A DNA stretch of 64,000 bases from Candidatus Kapaibacterium thiocyanatum (GTDB lineage: Bacteria; Bacteroidota; Ignavibacteria; Kapaibacteriales; Kapaibacteriaceae): NCBI GenBank assembly GCA_001899175.1, contig MKVH01000002.1, positions 186,001 to 250,000 on the forward strand, given 5' to 3'. Every line of letters starts with the position of its first letter. The stretch's first letter is position 1. The notes beneath the pieces were generated by a model. The model was not told the origin of the DNA. It worked only from the letters and a program-made list of their open reading frames with translations, and searched no databases. Shown here in pieces: positions 33,405 through 41,845 of this stretch. A program made the position numbers and the translations under genes.

Positions 33405-34592
33405 TTACCTAACGGCGGTAAGCTCCAGAAGTTTCGGTCGTGCTCCCCAAAGCTCTGCCGTCGCCAGGACCTTGTCGTACTGCCGGACATCAAAAGTACC
33501 GCTGCGGCGTTCGGCTTTCAACAGGACGTTCTTCATGGTGTGTTCGAGGGAGATGAACTCTTCGAGGTGGGCCTGGTAGCCGAAGGCCTGGAGGATATCG
33601 CGCCGCATGGTATCCGTCAGCAGATCGCCGAGGCGCTCGCGGGTGATCCCGTCGTCCAGCAGCAGGCGTGCTCCCTCGGGGACTCGATCCCGGTGCAGTT
33701 GGGTCTGTACGTAGTGGTGGCAGCACGGAGCCACGAGCATCGCACCCGCGGAGGACTTCAGCCCGGCCATGAGTGCGGCGTCGGTAGCCGTATCGCAGGC
33801 ATGGAGGGCTATCAGGATGTCGCAGGGTCCGGCGGCAAGGTCCTCGAGGCGGCCGACGTCGAACCGTGCGTTCACGAAGCCGAGACCGGAGGCGACGGTA
33901 CGGCAGTGATCGATCACTGCCGGATTGCTGTCGATACCGAGCAGATGGACATCCAGGCCCAGGCCCTTCAGGACATGATAGAGGGCGAGGCTGAGGTAGG
34001 CCTTGCCGCAGCCGGCGTCGATGATGGTCAGGGGACGCGAGCGAACCGTCAGGGCGTCCAGCGTCAGGGCGATCGTGATCAGATGGTTGAGCTGCCGGAA
34101 CTTGTCGGCCATGGGTGCCCGTATGACGCCGTCGGCGGTCGCGAGATCGAGCGCATGCAGCAGTGCGGCATCGCGTTCCGGCAGGAGCGGATGCTGCTTG
34201 GTGCGGTCCCCTGCCGGATCGCTCCAGTCGAGACGGGATGGCGGACGTTCCTTCACGGTGAAGCGCTCCGGCTTCCTGGCCGAACGCATGATATGAAGGT
34301 CCCGCCCGGGGGTCTGGATCAGCACCTGCCGGTAGGGCAGTTCGGCGAGGCGTGCGGCGATGACGCCGATGTCGTCGCCCATCTTCGTGAAATGCTGCCG
34401 GTCCGTCTGGGACTCGCATCGCACGACGTTCCCGGTACGTTTGAGGGTGATCTTCCTCGGCATGACGGGGGCACCGAACATCGCCGCGTCCGTGGTCGCC
34501 CACCCATGATCGTGGGCTGGCGCGGAGAACGTGGCCACGAGGGGATCGGAGGCGGCAACGAGGTGGGGCAGGGTCGGGGTCGGGTCCAGCAT
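33405..34592 (-). CDS. SAM-dependent methyltransferase (Methyltransf_32/METTL25-like)
   Basis: A 395-residue protein. The C-terminal Rossmann methyltransferase domain has motif I IIDAGCGKAYLSLALYHVL near residue 195, GIDSNPAVIDHC near 225 and IALHACDTATDAAL near 262, a signature of the METTL25/RRNAD1-like Methyltransf_32 family, plus APCCHHYVQ near 285. The N-terminal half (to ~170) is unrelated and includes FTKMGDDIGVIAARLAELPYRQ. The substrate may be RNA, but that is inference from human relatives. ATG 34592 was chosen; the frame upstream overlaps alaS antisense. It is divergent from alaS across a 78-base gap; TATCTTGC lies 3-4 bases before the ATG on the minus strand. Confidence 0.82.
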   Translation of the reverse strand: MLDPTPTLPHLVAASDPLVATFSAPAHDHGWATTDAAMFGAPVMPRKITLKRTGNVVRCESQTDRQHFTKMGDDIGVIAARLAELPYRQVLIQTPGRDLHIMRSARKPERFTVKERPPSRLDWSDPAGDRTKQHPLLPERDAALLHALDLATADGVIRAPMADKFRQLNHLITIALTLDALTVRSRPLTIIDAGCGKAYLSLALYHVLKGLGLDVHLLGIDSNPAVIDHCRTVASGLGFVNARFDVGRLEDLAAGPCDILIALHACDTATDAALMAGLKSSAGAMLVAPCCHHYVQTQLHRDRVPEGARLLLDDGITRERLGDLLTDTMRRDILQAFGYQAHLEEFISLEHTMKNVLLKAERRSGTFDVRQYDKVLATAELWGARPKLLELTAVR

Positions 34593-34670
34593 TCCGCAAG
34601 ATAGCCGCGTTGCCGGAAACAGGTGGCAGACGTAACTTGCAGGTTCATTCCAACCGATCATCGATAGTCC

Positions 34671-37205
34671 ATGACCTCCCAAGAGATCCGCCAGTCCTTC
34701 CTCGACTTTTTCGCCGCACGAGGCCATCGCGTCGTGCCGTCGGCGCCCGTGATTCCACATGGCGATCCTACGCTGCTGTTCACCAATGCGGGCATGAATC
34801 AGTTCAAGGATGTCTTCCTCGGTACCGGCAAACGCGACTACAGCCGTGCCGTCGATACGCAGAAGTGCATTCGCGTCTCCGGCAAGCACAACGACCTCGA
34901 AGAGGTGGGGTACGATACGTATCACCACACGTTCTTCGAGATGCTCGGCAACTGGAGCTTCGGTGACTACTACAAGGAAGAGGCACTGTCCTGGTCCTGG
35001 GAGCTGCTCACGGAAGTGTGGAAGCTGCCGAAGGAACGCCTCCATGCCACGGTCTACCGTACGGACGACGAAGCCTATGAAATCTGGAAGCGATTCCTTC
35101 CCGAATCGCAGATCCATCGGTTCGACGAGAAGGACAACTTCTGGGAGATGGGCGATACGGGGCCTTGCGGACCGTGTTCCGAAATCCATTTCGACCGCAC
35201 GCCCGACTGTACGGGCGGCCCGCTCGTGAACGCCGGTGTCCAGGAAGTCATCGAAATCTGGAACAACGTCTTCATCCAGTACAACCGTCGTGCCGACGGT
35301 TCGCTGGAAGAACTGGCCTCCAAGCACGTGGACACGGGGATGGGCTTCGAGCGCGTCACGGCAGTGATGCAGGGCAAGATGTCGAACTACGATACCGATG
35401 TCTTCCAGCCGCTCATCGGCTATACGTCGGCCCTGTGCGGACGTCCCTATCGTACCGAACTCGACGATGCGGACGGGGTGGCCATGCGTGTCATCGCCGA
35501 TCACGTCCGTACGCTTTCCTTCGCCATCGCCGATGGCGCCATTCCGGGTAATGAAGGCAGGGGATACGTCCTGCGTCGCATCCTGCGCCGTGCGGCGCGA
35601 TATGCACGGAATCTCGGAATGACGGAGCCGGTGCTCTACAAGCACGTCGGTATCCTCTGCGACACGATGGGCGACGTGTTTCCCGAGCTCGTGAAGCAGC
35701 GGTCGATGATCGAACGCGTGATGAAGGCGGAAGAGGAATCCTTTCTCGCCACGCTCGAACGCGGCCTCGTGCGCTTCGAAGCGCTGGCGAACGAACATGC
35801 CGGTACGATTCCGGGTTGGGATGCATTCGAACTGTACGACACCTATGGCTTCCCGCTGGACCTCACGCAGCTTCTCGCCCGTGAGCGCGGAATGGACGTC
35901 GACGTCGCCGGGTATGAAACGCAACTCGAAGAGCAACGCGCACGTTCGCGTGCGGCACGAAAATCCCATGTCCAGGAAGTGACGTCGTCGACCATCGACG
36001 CCGTGTCACATTTCACTGGCTACGAGCACGATGTGGAAGAGGCGAAGGTGCTCTATGTCGAGGACAATCGCATCGTCCTCGACGCGACACCGTTCTACGT
36101 CGAAATGGGTGGTCAGGTCGGCGACACCGGAACCATCGTCGTCGGTGGTGCGGAGTATCGGGTCGAGGATGTACGCAAGAGCGGCGATGCCATCGTCCAT
36201 GTCTGCGAAGTGCAGGTCGACGCTGCCGTAGGAGATACGGCATTGGCGAAGCTGGACGCCGGCCGTCGCCGGGACATCGCACGAGAGCATTCGGCCACGC
36301 ACATCCTGCACGAGGCGCTTCGCCGCGTTCTGGGGTCGCATGTCCAGCAGGCAGGATCGCTCGTCGCTCCCGATCATCTGCGCTTCGACTTCTCGCATTT
36401 CGAACGGGTCCATCCCGACGAGCTCGATTCCATCGAGCGGATGGTGAACGAAAAGATCTTTGAAAGCATAGGCATCTATACCGAAGAACTTTCGATCGAG
36501 AAAGCACGCACCATCCCGAACGTGAAGATGTTCTTCGGTGACAAGTACGGTGACAAGGTACGCGTCGTCTTCATCGACGAGAAGTTCTCCGTCGAGTTGT
36601 GCGGTGGCACGCACGTACGTAACACCAGCGAGATCGGACTCTTCAAGATCGTCAGCGAAAGCAGCGTGGCCAGCGGCATCCGTCGTATCGAAGCCATCGC
36701 CGGACGCACCATACCGTCGTGGCTCAAGGACCAGCAGGCTCTGGCCCGCGTCCATGAACGCGAACGCGACGACCTGCAGGATCGCATCCGGCAACTGGAA
36801 CGGGAGCTCGCTTCGCTCCGCACGGCTGAACTCGCCAATGCCATTCCGTCGATCATCGCCGGGGCGCAGTCGCTGGACGGCTTCCGCGTCGCGACCGGTA
36901 CGGTCGCTGCAGAGGATCCGGAACAACTGAAGTCGCTCGGCGACGAGTTGCGTTCGGCACTCAAGACGCAGGGCGTCGGTGTCCTGGCCAGCGTCAACGA
37001 CGACAAGGTCCAGCTCGTCTGCGTCGTGACCGACGATCTCGTTCCACGCATCAAGGCAGGTGCCATCGTCGGAGCGATCGCGAAGGAACTCGGCGGCGGC
37101 GGCGGCGGCAAACCTCATATGGCTACGGCCGGTGGACGTGATGTGGCAGGACTTCCGGCAGTGATGGAGCGCATACCGTCGATCATTACACAGACCATTT
37201 CTTGA
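34671..37205 (+). CDS. alaS: Alanine--tRNA ligase
   Basis: Charges tRNA-Ala, with editing of mischarged Ser/Gly. The 844 residues are slightly below the bacterial norm (~875). Class II aminoacylation domain: RQSFLDFFAARGH, NAGMNQFKDVFLG, EVGYDTYHHTFFEMLGNWSFGDYYKEEA (residues ~65-105), and IRVIADHVR-type motif in MRVIADHVRTLSFAIADGAIPGNEGRGYVLRR near 275. Editing domain: zinc ligands in HSATHILHEALR near residue 542 and CGGTH near 645. The C-terminal DHHA1-like region ends at GGGGGGKPHMATAGG. ATG 34671 has weak ribosome-site context. Confidence 0.97.
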   Translation: MTSQEIRQSFLDFFAARGHRVVPSAPVIPHGDPTLLFTNAGMNQFKDVFLGTGKRDYSRAVDTQKCIRVSGKHNDLEEVGYDTYHHTFFEMLGNWSFGDYYKEEALSWSWELLTEVWKLPKERLHATVYRTDDEAYEIWKRFLPESQIHRFDEKDNFWEMGDTGPCGPCSEIHFDRTPDCTGGPLVNAGVQEVIEIWNNVFIQYNRRADGSLEELASKHVDTGMGFERVTAVMQGKMSNYDTDVFQPLIGYTSALCGRPYRTELDDADGVAMRVIADHVRTLSFAIADGAIPGNEGRGYVLRRILRRAARYARNLGMTEPVLYKHVGILCDTMGDVFPELVKQRSMIERVMKAEEESFLATLERGLVRFEALANEHAGTIPGWDAFELYDTYGFPLDLTQLLARERGMDVDVAGYETQLEEQRARSRAARKSHVQEVTSSTIDAVSHFTGYEHDVEEAKVLYVEDNRIVLDATPFYVEMGGQVGDTGTIVVGGAEYRVEDVRKSGDAIVHVCEVQVDAAVGDTALAKLDAGRRRDIAREHSATHILHEALRRVLGSHVQQAGSLVAPDHLRFDFSHFERVHPDELDSIERMVNEKIFESIGIYTEELSIEKARTIPNVKMFFGDKYGDKVRVVFIDEKFSVELCGGTHVRNTSEIGLFKIVSESSVASGIRRIEAIAGRTIPSWLKDQQALARVHERERDDLQDRIRQLERELASLRTAELANAIPSIIAGAQSLDGFRVATGTVAAEDPEQLKSLGDELRSALKTQGVGVLASVNDDKVQLVCVVTDDLVPRIKAGAIVGAIAKELGGGGGGKPHMATAGGRDVAGLPAVMERIPSIITQTIS

Positions 37206-37223
37206 TTTTGAAAGGACACGTAC

Positions 37224-37601
37224 ATGGCCAATTCATACGAAGCACTCGGTACGCTGCACGCAGTATTCGATACGCAGCAGGTGAAGGACACCTTCCGCAA
37301 GCGTGAGTTCGTCATCGAGATGCAGGACGGACAATATCCCCAGCACATCAAGTTCCAGGTGACGCAGGACCGCTGCGCACTGCTCGACAACTACAAGGTC
37401 GGCCAGGAAGTCAAGGTGCTCTTCAACCTGCGTGGACGCCCGTTCACGGGCAAGGATGGACAGACGCTGTACTTCACCAACCTCGAAGCATGGCGGGTCG
37501 AAGCCGCCCAGCCGGGCGGAGTCGCTGGACAGGACTTCTCGCAGATTCCTCCCGCCGCGGCGTCCAGCTCGGCAGCGGAATTCGACGACGTTCCGTTCTG
37601 A
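37224..37601 (+). CDS. DUF3127 protein with SSB-like acidic tip
   Basis: A 125-residue protein of the Bacteroidota family DUF3127. The N-terminal ~90 residues form a small beta-rich domain (GTLHAVFDTQQVKDTFRKREFVIEM, YPQHIKFQVTQDRCALLDNY, GQEVKVLFNLRGRPF) resembling the OB fold. The tail is Ala/Ser-rich and ends EFDDVPF, closely matching the DDIPF tip with which single-stranded DNA-binding proteins recruit repair enzymes. AAAGGA precedes ATG 37224. It is just downstream of alaS; the operon link is uncertain. Probable nucleic-acid-binding protein, inferred. Confidence 0.8.
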   Translation: MANSYEALGTLHAVFDTQQVKDTFRKREFVIEMQDGQYPQHIKFQVTQDRCALLDNYKVGQEVKVLFNLRGRPFTGKDGQTLYFTNLEAWRVEAAQPGGVAGQDFSQIPPAAASSSAAEFDDVPF

Positions 37602-37632
37602 TATCGTTTCCGCATCGTATCGATACACGGAG

Positions 37633-37656
37633 GGGAGCGATCGTACGATCGTTCCC
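37633..37656 (+). terminator. Probable terminator after the DUF3127 gene
   Basis: GGGAGCGATCG (37633-37643) pairs with CGATCGTTCCC (37646-37656) with one G-T pair and a 2-base loop, 32 bases past the stop. The following T-rich tract is broken (TTGCCGTTT). The rest of the gap to purD holds the purD -7 box and nothing else I recognise. Confidence 0.45.
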
Positions 37657-37849
37657 TTGCCGTTTCATGGATGCGGAGCATACGACCGTCGATGCACGTA
37701 TACGACGGTGGGTCGGAGGTCCGGCGCCGGCTATCGTGTCGTCGTCCTCATCGCCGACCCATACTACGGGACCGGAAGCATCATCATCGCCATGATCCGC
37801 ATGGATCGTCGTGATACTCTACCGGTCAGACATCTCCATCTTGTCCTCG

Positions 37850-37857
37850 TACCTTTG
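37850..37857 (+). promoter_or_regulatory. Candidate -7 box, near-leaderless start of purD
   Basis: TACCTTTG, a perfect TAnnTTTG identical to the yebC box, followed by TCTCC and GTG 37863. No TTG was found at the expected upstream distance. Confidence 0.5.
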
Positions 37858-37862
37858 TCTCC

Positions 37863-39164
37863 GTGAAAGAACACATCCTTCTTCTTGGTTCCGGTGGACG
37901 TGAGCATGCTCTTGCCCGTGCACTGAGGAATTCCGCTACCTGTGCGGAATTGTGGTGCGCACCGGGCAATCCCGGTACGTCGCACATCGCCACCAACGTC
38001 GATCTGTCCATCGCCGATCATGGGGCCGTCATCGAATGGTGCAAGGCCAACGGTATCACGCTCGTCGTCGTCGGTCCCGAGCAACCGCTCGAAGCGGGCA
38101 TCGCGGATGCATTGAAGAATGCAGGTATCGATGTCTTCGGACCTTCCGCGTCCGCGGCCCGCATCGAATCGTCGAAGGGTTTCGCGAAGGACTTCATGGC
38201 GAGACACGGCATTCCCACGGCGAGCTATCGTCGGTTCGACATCGCCGAGCGGGATGCCGCACTGGCCTACGTGGCGGCTCATCCGCTGCCTGTCGTCGTC
38301 AAGGCCGATGGCCTTGCGGCGGGGAAGGGCGTCGTGGTCGCCACCACGACCGGCGAAGCCGAAGCGGCCGTGCAGGAGATGTTCGGAGGTACGTTCGGAA
38401 CCAGTGGCGCATCCATCGTCGTCGAATCCTTCCTCGAAGGCGAGGAAGCCAGTCTGTTCGCCATCACCGATGGCGAACGATACGTCGTTCTCGCATCGGC
38501 ACAGGATCATAAGCGCATCGGTGACGGCGACACCGGCAAGAACACGGGTGGGATGGGGTCGTACGCACCGGCTCCGCTCGTGACGGACGGTGTCCTGTCG
38601 TGGGCCGAAGAGCATATCATCAGGAGGGCCATCGACGGAATGAAGGCGGATGGACATCCCTTCGTAGGATGTCTCTATGCGGGACTCATGGTGAAGCCCG
38701 ACGGTACGTCGAACGTCGTGGAATTCAACTGCCGGTTCGGAGACCCCGAAACGCAGACCGTCATGACCATCGTCGACGGCGACGTCGCTGCGTTGTTCGC
38801 CGGAGCTGCGCGCGGTGCCCTCGATTCCACGCATATCCGCAATGTCGCCGACGGCTGTGCCTGTACCGTCGTTCTCGCCTCGGGGGGATATCCCGATGCC
38901 TTCGACAAGGGCATGGTCGTGTCGGGTCTGGACGAGGCCGCTGCACTCGAGAACGTCATCGTCTATCATGCCGGTACACGCGAACAGGACGGTTCGATCG
39001 TCACCAGCGGTGGCCGGGTCTTCGGTGTGACGGCCAGGGGAGCGACGCTCAGCGAAGCCCGCGACCGCGCATACGAAGCCGTCGACCTGATCCAGTACAC
39101 CAACCGGTATTTCAGACACGACATCGCCATGAAGGGCATCAATCGCAGCAAGGAACAGGAATGA
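37863..39164 (+). CDS. purD: Phosphoribosylamine--glycine ligase
   Basis: Second step of purine biosynthesis, an ATP-grasp ligase joining glycine to phosphoribosylamine. The 433 residues are normal. Motifs: ILLLGSGGREHALARAL near the N-terminus, VVVGPEQPLEAGI, SSKGFAKDFMARHGIPTA, the ATP-grasp loop KADGLAAGKGVVV near residue 145, SAQDHKRIGDGDTGKNTGGMGSY (residues ~213-235) and FNCRFGDPETQ near 284. The start is GTG 37863, 5 bases past a -7 box. Its stop overlaps the epimerase start as ATGA. No other purine genes adjoin it. Confidence 0.96.
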   Translation: MKEHILLLGSGGREHALARALRNSATCAELWCAPGNPGTSHIATNVDLSIADHGAVIEWCKANGITLVVVGPEQPLEAGIADALKNAGIDVFGPSASAARIESSKGFAKDFMARHGIPTASYRRFDIAERDAALAYVAAHPLPVVVKADGLAAGKGVVVATTTGEAEAAVQEMFGGTFGTSGASIVVESFLEGEEASLFAITDGERYVVLASAQDHKRIGDGDTGKNTGGMGSYAPAPLVTDGVLSWAEEHIIRRAIDGMKADGHPFVGCLYAGLMVKPDGTSNVVEFNCRFGDPETQTVMTIVDGDVAALFAGAARGALDSTHIRNVADGCACTVVLASGGYPDAFDKGMVVSGLDEAAALENVIVYHAGTREQDGSIVTSGGRVFGVTARGATLSEARDRAYEAVDLIQYTNRYFRHDIAMKGINRSKEQE

Positions 39165-40078
39165 AGGTCTGTGTGACCGGCGGTGCCGGGTTTATCGGCT
39201 CGCATCTCACCGATGCCTATCTCGCCGCAGGGCACGACGTCGTCGTGCTCGACAACTTCGTGACGGGTAAGGAAGTCAACGTCGCATCGTCGTCGGCTCG
39301 TGTCGTGCGCATGAGCCTCAATCATCCTGATCTCGATGCGTTCTTCGATGACGAGCGGTTCGACATCGTCAATCATCATGCGGCGCACATGGAGCTGCGC
39401 GTCAGTCTGGACAGCCCGCTCCACGATGCGGAGTCCAACATCCTCGGTTCGATCAGGGTGATGGAAGCGGCGCGGCGCAACGGTGTCCAGCACCTCGTTC
39501 TCGCATCCACGGGCGGAGCCGTCTACGGTGTGCAGGACTACTATCCTGCCGACGAGAACCATCCCACGCGACCGGAATCGCCCTATGCCGTGGCGAAGCG
39601 CTCGATGGAGCTCTATGCGGACTATTACCGCACCGTGCAGGGTATGAGCATCACCACGATGCGGTATACGAACGTCTATGGTCCGCGCCAGAACCCGTTC
39701 GGAGAAGCGGGCGTGATCGCCATCTTCCTCCAGAAGTGGATCGACGGGGGAACACCCTATATGTACGGTGACGGGGAACAGACCAGGGACTACATCTACA
39801 TTTCCGATGTCGTCCGGGCCAACATGATCGCCACGGAGCGCCGGCTGCAGGGCATCTACAACTGCTGTACGGGCATCGAAACGTCGCTGAACACCATCGT
39901 GGACAACATGCGCAAGGCATATCGGGGGGAGACGCCCATTCACCGGACCGACGCCAAGGCCGGAGATCTGCGCCGGAGCGTCTGCTCGTCCATGAAGCTC
40001 CAGGAGGCTACGGGATGGCATCCTGCAGTCGGCGTCGAAGAGGGAATCGGCAAAACCGTCGCCTGGTTCACACGATAG
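39161..40078 (+). CDS. NAD-dependent sugar-nucleotide epimerase (GalE-like SDR)
   Basis: A 305-residue extended short-chain dehydrogenase. The cofactor loop is VTGGAGFIGSHL at residues 4-15, followed by VVLDNFVTGK near 30. The active site is LVLASTGGAVYG near 112 with the YxxxK pair in SPYAVAKRSMELY near 145. NVYGPRQNPFGEAGVIAIF and YGDGEQTRDYIYISDV are typical of UDP-glucose/UDP-glucuronate 4-epimerases. It overlaps purD by 4 bases. The N-terminus here is short because the longer frame (from 38600) lies inside purD. Exact sugar unknown. Confidence 0.85.
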   Translation: MKVCVTGGAGFIGSHLTDAYLAAGHDVVVLDNFVTGKEVNVASSSARVVRMSLNHPDLDAFFDDERFDIVNHHAAHMELRVSLDSPLHDAESNILGSIRVMEAARRNGVQHLVLASTGGAVYGVQDYYPADENHPTRPESPYAVAKRSMELYADYYRTVQGMSITTMRYTNVYGPRQNPFGEAGVIAIFLQKWIDGGTPYMYGDGEQTRDYIYISDVVRANMIATERRLQGIYNCCTGIETSLNTIVDNMRKAYRGETPIHRTDAKAGDLRRSVCSSMKLQEATGWHPAVGVEEGIGKTVAWFTR

Positions 40079-40269
40079 ACGTCCCTGTGCAAAACTTTCT
40101 TTACACTAAATGTCCGCCCGGTTCCACGAATGGACGGACGGTCTAATTCGGTGTAAGTGGGCTGAAACAGACATATTACGGCGATGGTTCGGCGTAAGGT
40201 ACTGGGGGAGAACGGGCATCCGGCGGGAACCGGTATTGCGCATATGAAGGCACGGAATCGCATCCGGGC

Positions 40270-40300
40270 TTTCAGGTTACCTCCCGGCCTCGTATTTTTG
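40270..40300 (+). promoter_or_regulatory. Promoter of the cytochrome oxidase cluster
   Basis: TTTC at 40270-40273, 19 bases, then TATTTTTG (40293-40300), a perfect TAnnTTTG. It leaves a leader of about 50 bases before ATG 40357. The remaining gap 40079-40269 has an imperfect TTACAC...GTGTAA pairing (40109-40157 region) but nothing else I recognise. Confidence 0.5.
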
Positions 40301-40356
40301 GTCGTTTTTGTGCCATGGCCGTCATGAACGACAACGACTATCAAGGATAACCCTCC

Positions 40357-40914
40357 ATGCAGGCATTGGGTACCGGTGGACGAATGGGCGCGACGATGCG
40401 CATTCTGATGATTGTTGCCACGGCAGGACTTCTGGTGTCCTGTAACGTGAGCGGCTTTTTCACGAGCTACGGCGACGATCCGGCATGGGTCGACCCCGAT
40501 GCGAAAAAAGCCGATGCAGGCGGAGGCGATCAGGCTGGGGGCCCGGGCAAGGCCGTATATGGCCGTATCTGTGCTTCGTGCCATCTGGGCAACGGCAAGG
40601 GGGTACCTGCCAATAACATTCCGCCGCTCGCAGGATCCGAGTTCGCCCAGGGCGATCCGACCGTGCCGATCCGTATCGTCCTTCACGGATTCCGTGGACC
40701 GATCGTACGTGGCGGCGCCAACATCAATGGACAGATGGCTGCATGGCAGGATCAGCTCTCCGACCAGGACATCGCCGACGTGCTGACGTACGTACGCAGT
40801 TCCTTCGGCAATTCGGGAGCAGCGATAACGGCCGACGAGGTGAAGGAAGTTCGTGAGAAGACGGCTTCCCGCGTGGTGCCGTTCACGGAAGCCGACCTGC
40901 AACAGCCCCTGTAA
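40357..40914 (+). CDS. Lipoprotein c-type cytochrome
   Basis: A 185-residue monohaem cytochrome c, probably anchored by lipidation. The signal ends in lipobox LLVSC near residue 29. The haem motif is C72-A-S-C75-H76, and a methionine ligand candidate is in NINGQMAAW near residue 128. The domain is class I (PPLAGSEF, LSDQDIADVLTYVRSSFG). AAGGA 10 bases upstream supports ATG 40357; ATG 40396 would also give a lipoprotein signal. First gene of the cox cluster, so it likely carries electrons from alternative complex III to the oxidase, in the manner of Rhodothermus-type chains. Confidence 0.85.
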   Translation: MQALGTGGRMGATMRILMIVATAGLLVSCNVSGFFTSYGDDPAWVDPDAKKADAGGGDQAGGPGKAVYGRICASCHLGNGKGVPANNIPPLAGSEFAQGDPTVPIRIVLHGFRGPIVRGGANINGQMAAWQDQLSDQDIADVLTYVRSSFGNSGAAITADEVKEVREKTASRVVPFTEADLQQPL

Positions 40915-40960
40915 GGCCAAACACAACACACGGAAACAACGATACACGGAGCTTCTGGTC

Positions 40961-41815
40961 ATGAACGATATCCTGCGCGTCTTCGATATGCTCTCCTGGT
41001 TCCCGGAGAACATCAGCACCTTCGGTGCGGATCTGGACGCCCTGTTTGCAGTGATCTACTACCTCTGCGTCGGGATCTTCTTCCTTACGTTCGGTCTGAT
41101 GATCATCTTCCTCATCAAGTACCGTTTCAGGCCGGAGCGCCGCGGCTACAACTACCACGGCAACAACATCGTGGAAGTGACCTGGACCATCCTGCCGACG
41201 ATCCTCTTCGCCAGCCTCGGTGTGTATTCCGACGATATCTGGGAACAGACGAAGTATTCCAAGCGCGTGCCCCAGGCCGACGTGGAAATGCTCGTCCTCG
41301 GCAAGACCTACGGATGGTACTTCCTCTATCCTGGTGCCGACGGACAGTTCGGCCGTAATGCCCACAACACCCGCCAGTGCCGCGAGCTGATGAGCGCAAC
41401 GAATCCCTTCGGTATGGACAGCACCGATCCCAAGGGCTTCGACGATATCGTGACCGAAAACCAGTTCCGCATTCCCGTCAACGCCAACGTCGTCATCCGC
41501 GGCTCGTCCATCGATGTGCTGCACAGCTTCTTCCTGCCGAACATGCGCGTGAAGCAGGACGTCATTCCGGGAACGTGGATGAACATCTGGTTCAATGCCT
41601 TCAAGACAGGGAAGTACGAGCTGGCCTGCGCCGAGCTCTGCGGCGGTGGCCATTACGCCATGCGCGCAGAATACCAGATCCTGTCCAAGGCCGACTACGA
41701 CAAGTGGCTCGATCAGAAGGATGTAGAGGTCAAGGCCGCCCGTGCGCCCCAGGCGCCTGCACCGGCGACGCCGGAAACGGCAGATTCGACCAAGCCCGTT
41801 GCCTCACTCCGCTAA
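40961..41815 (+). CDS. coxB: Cytochrome c oxidase subunit II
   Basis: CuA-bearing subunit, 284 residues. Two N-terminal transmembrane helices (residues ~25-50 and ~70-90, with TWTILPTILFASLG) are followed by the periplasmic cupredoxin. CuA ligands are all present in C223-A-E-L-C227-G-G-G-H231-Y-A-M234, with His in the IDVLHSFFLPNMRVKQD loop near residue 187 and the aromatic YGWYFLYPG near 110. There is no fused cytochrome c domain, so the separate lipoprotein cytochrome upstream fills that role. The tail is Ala/Pro-rich. ATG 40961 follows that cytochrome by 46 bases. Confidence 0.95.
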   Translation: MNDILRVFDMLSWFPENISTFGADLDALFAVIYYLCVGIFFLTFGLMIIFLIKYRFRPERRGYNYHGNNIVEVTWTILPTILFASLGVYSDDIWEQTKYSKRVPQADVEMLVLGKTYGWYFLYPGADGQFGRNAHNTRQCRELMSATNPFGMDSTDPKGFDDIVTENQFRIPVNANVVIRGSSIDVLHSFFLPNMRVKQDVIPGTWMNIWFNAFKTGKYELACAELCGGGHYAMRAEYQILSKADYDKWLDQKDVEVKAARAPQAPAPATPETADSTKPVASLR

Positions 41816-41845
41816 CAACGAATAACGAAACGAGGAATCGTCATC

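Noticed and set aside
34593-35969. N-terminal extension of the methyltransferase frame across alaS
   Set aside because: The extension is antisense to the alaS catalytic domain and shows no homology; ATG 34592 gives a sensible protein.
40079-40269. Riboswitch or leader RNA before the cox cluster
   Set aside because: Only an imperfect TTACAC...GTGTAA pairing is seen; no known riboswitch core and most of it lies upstream of the proposed promoter.
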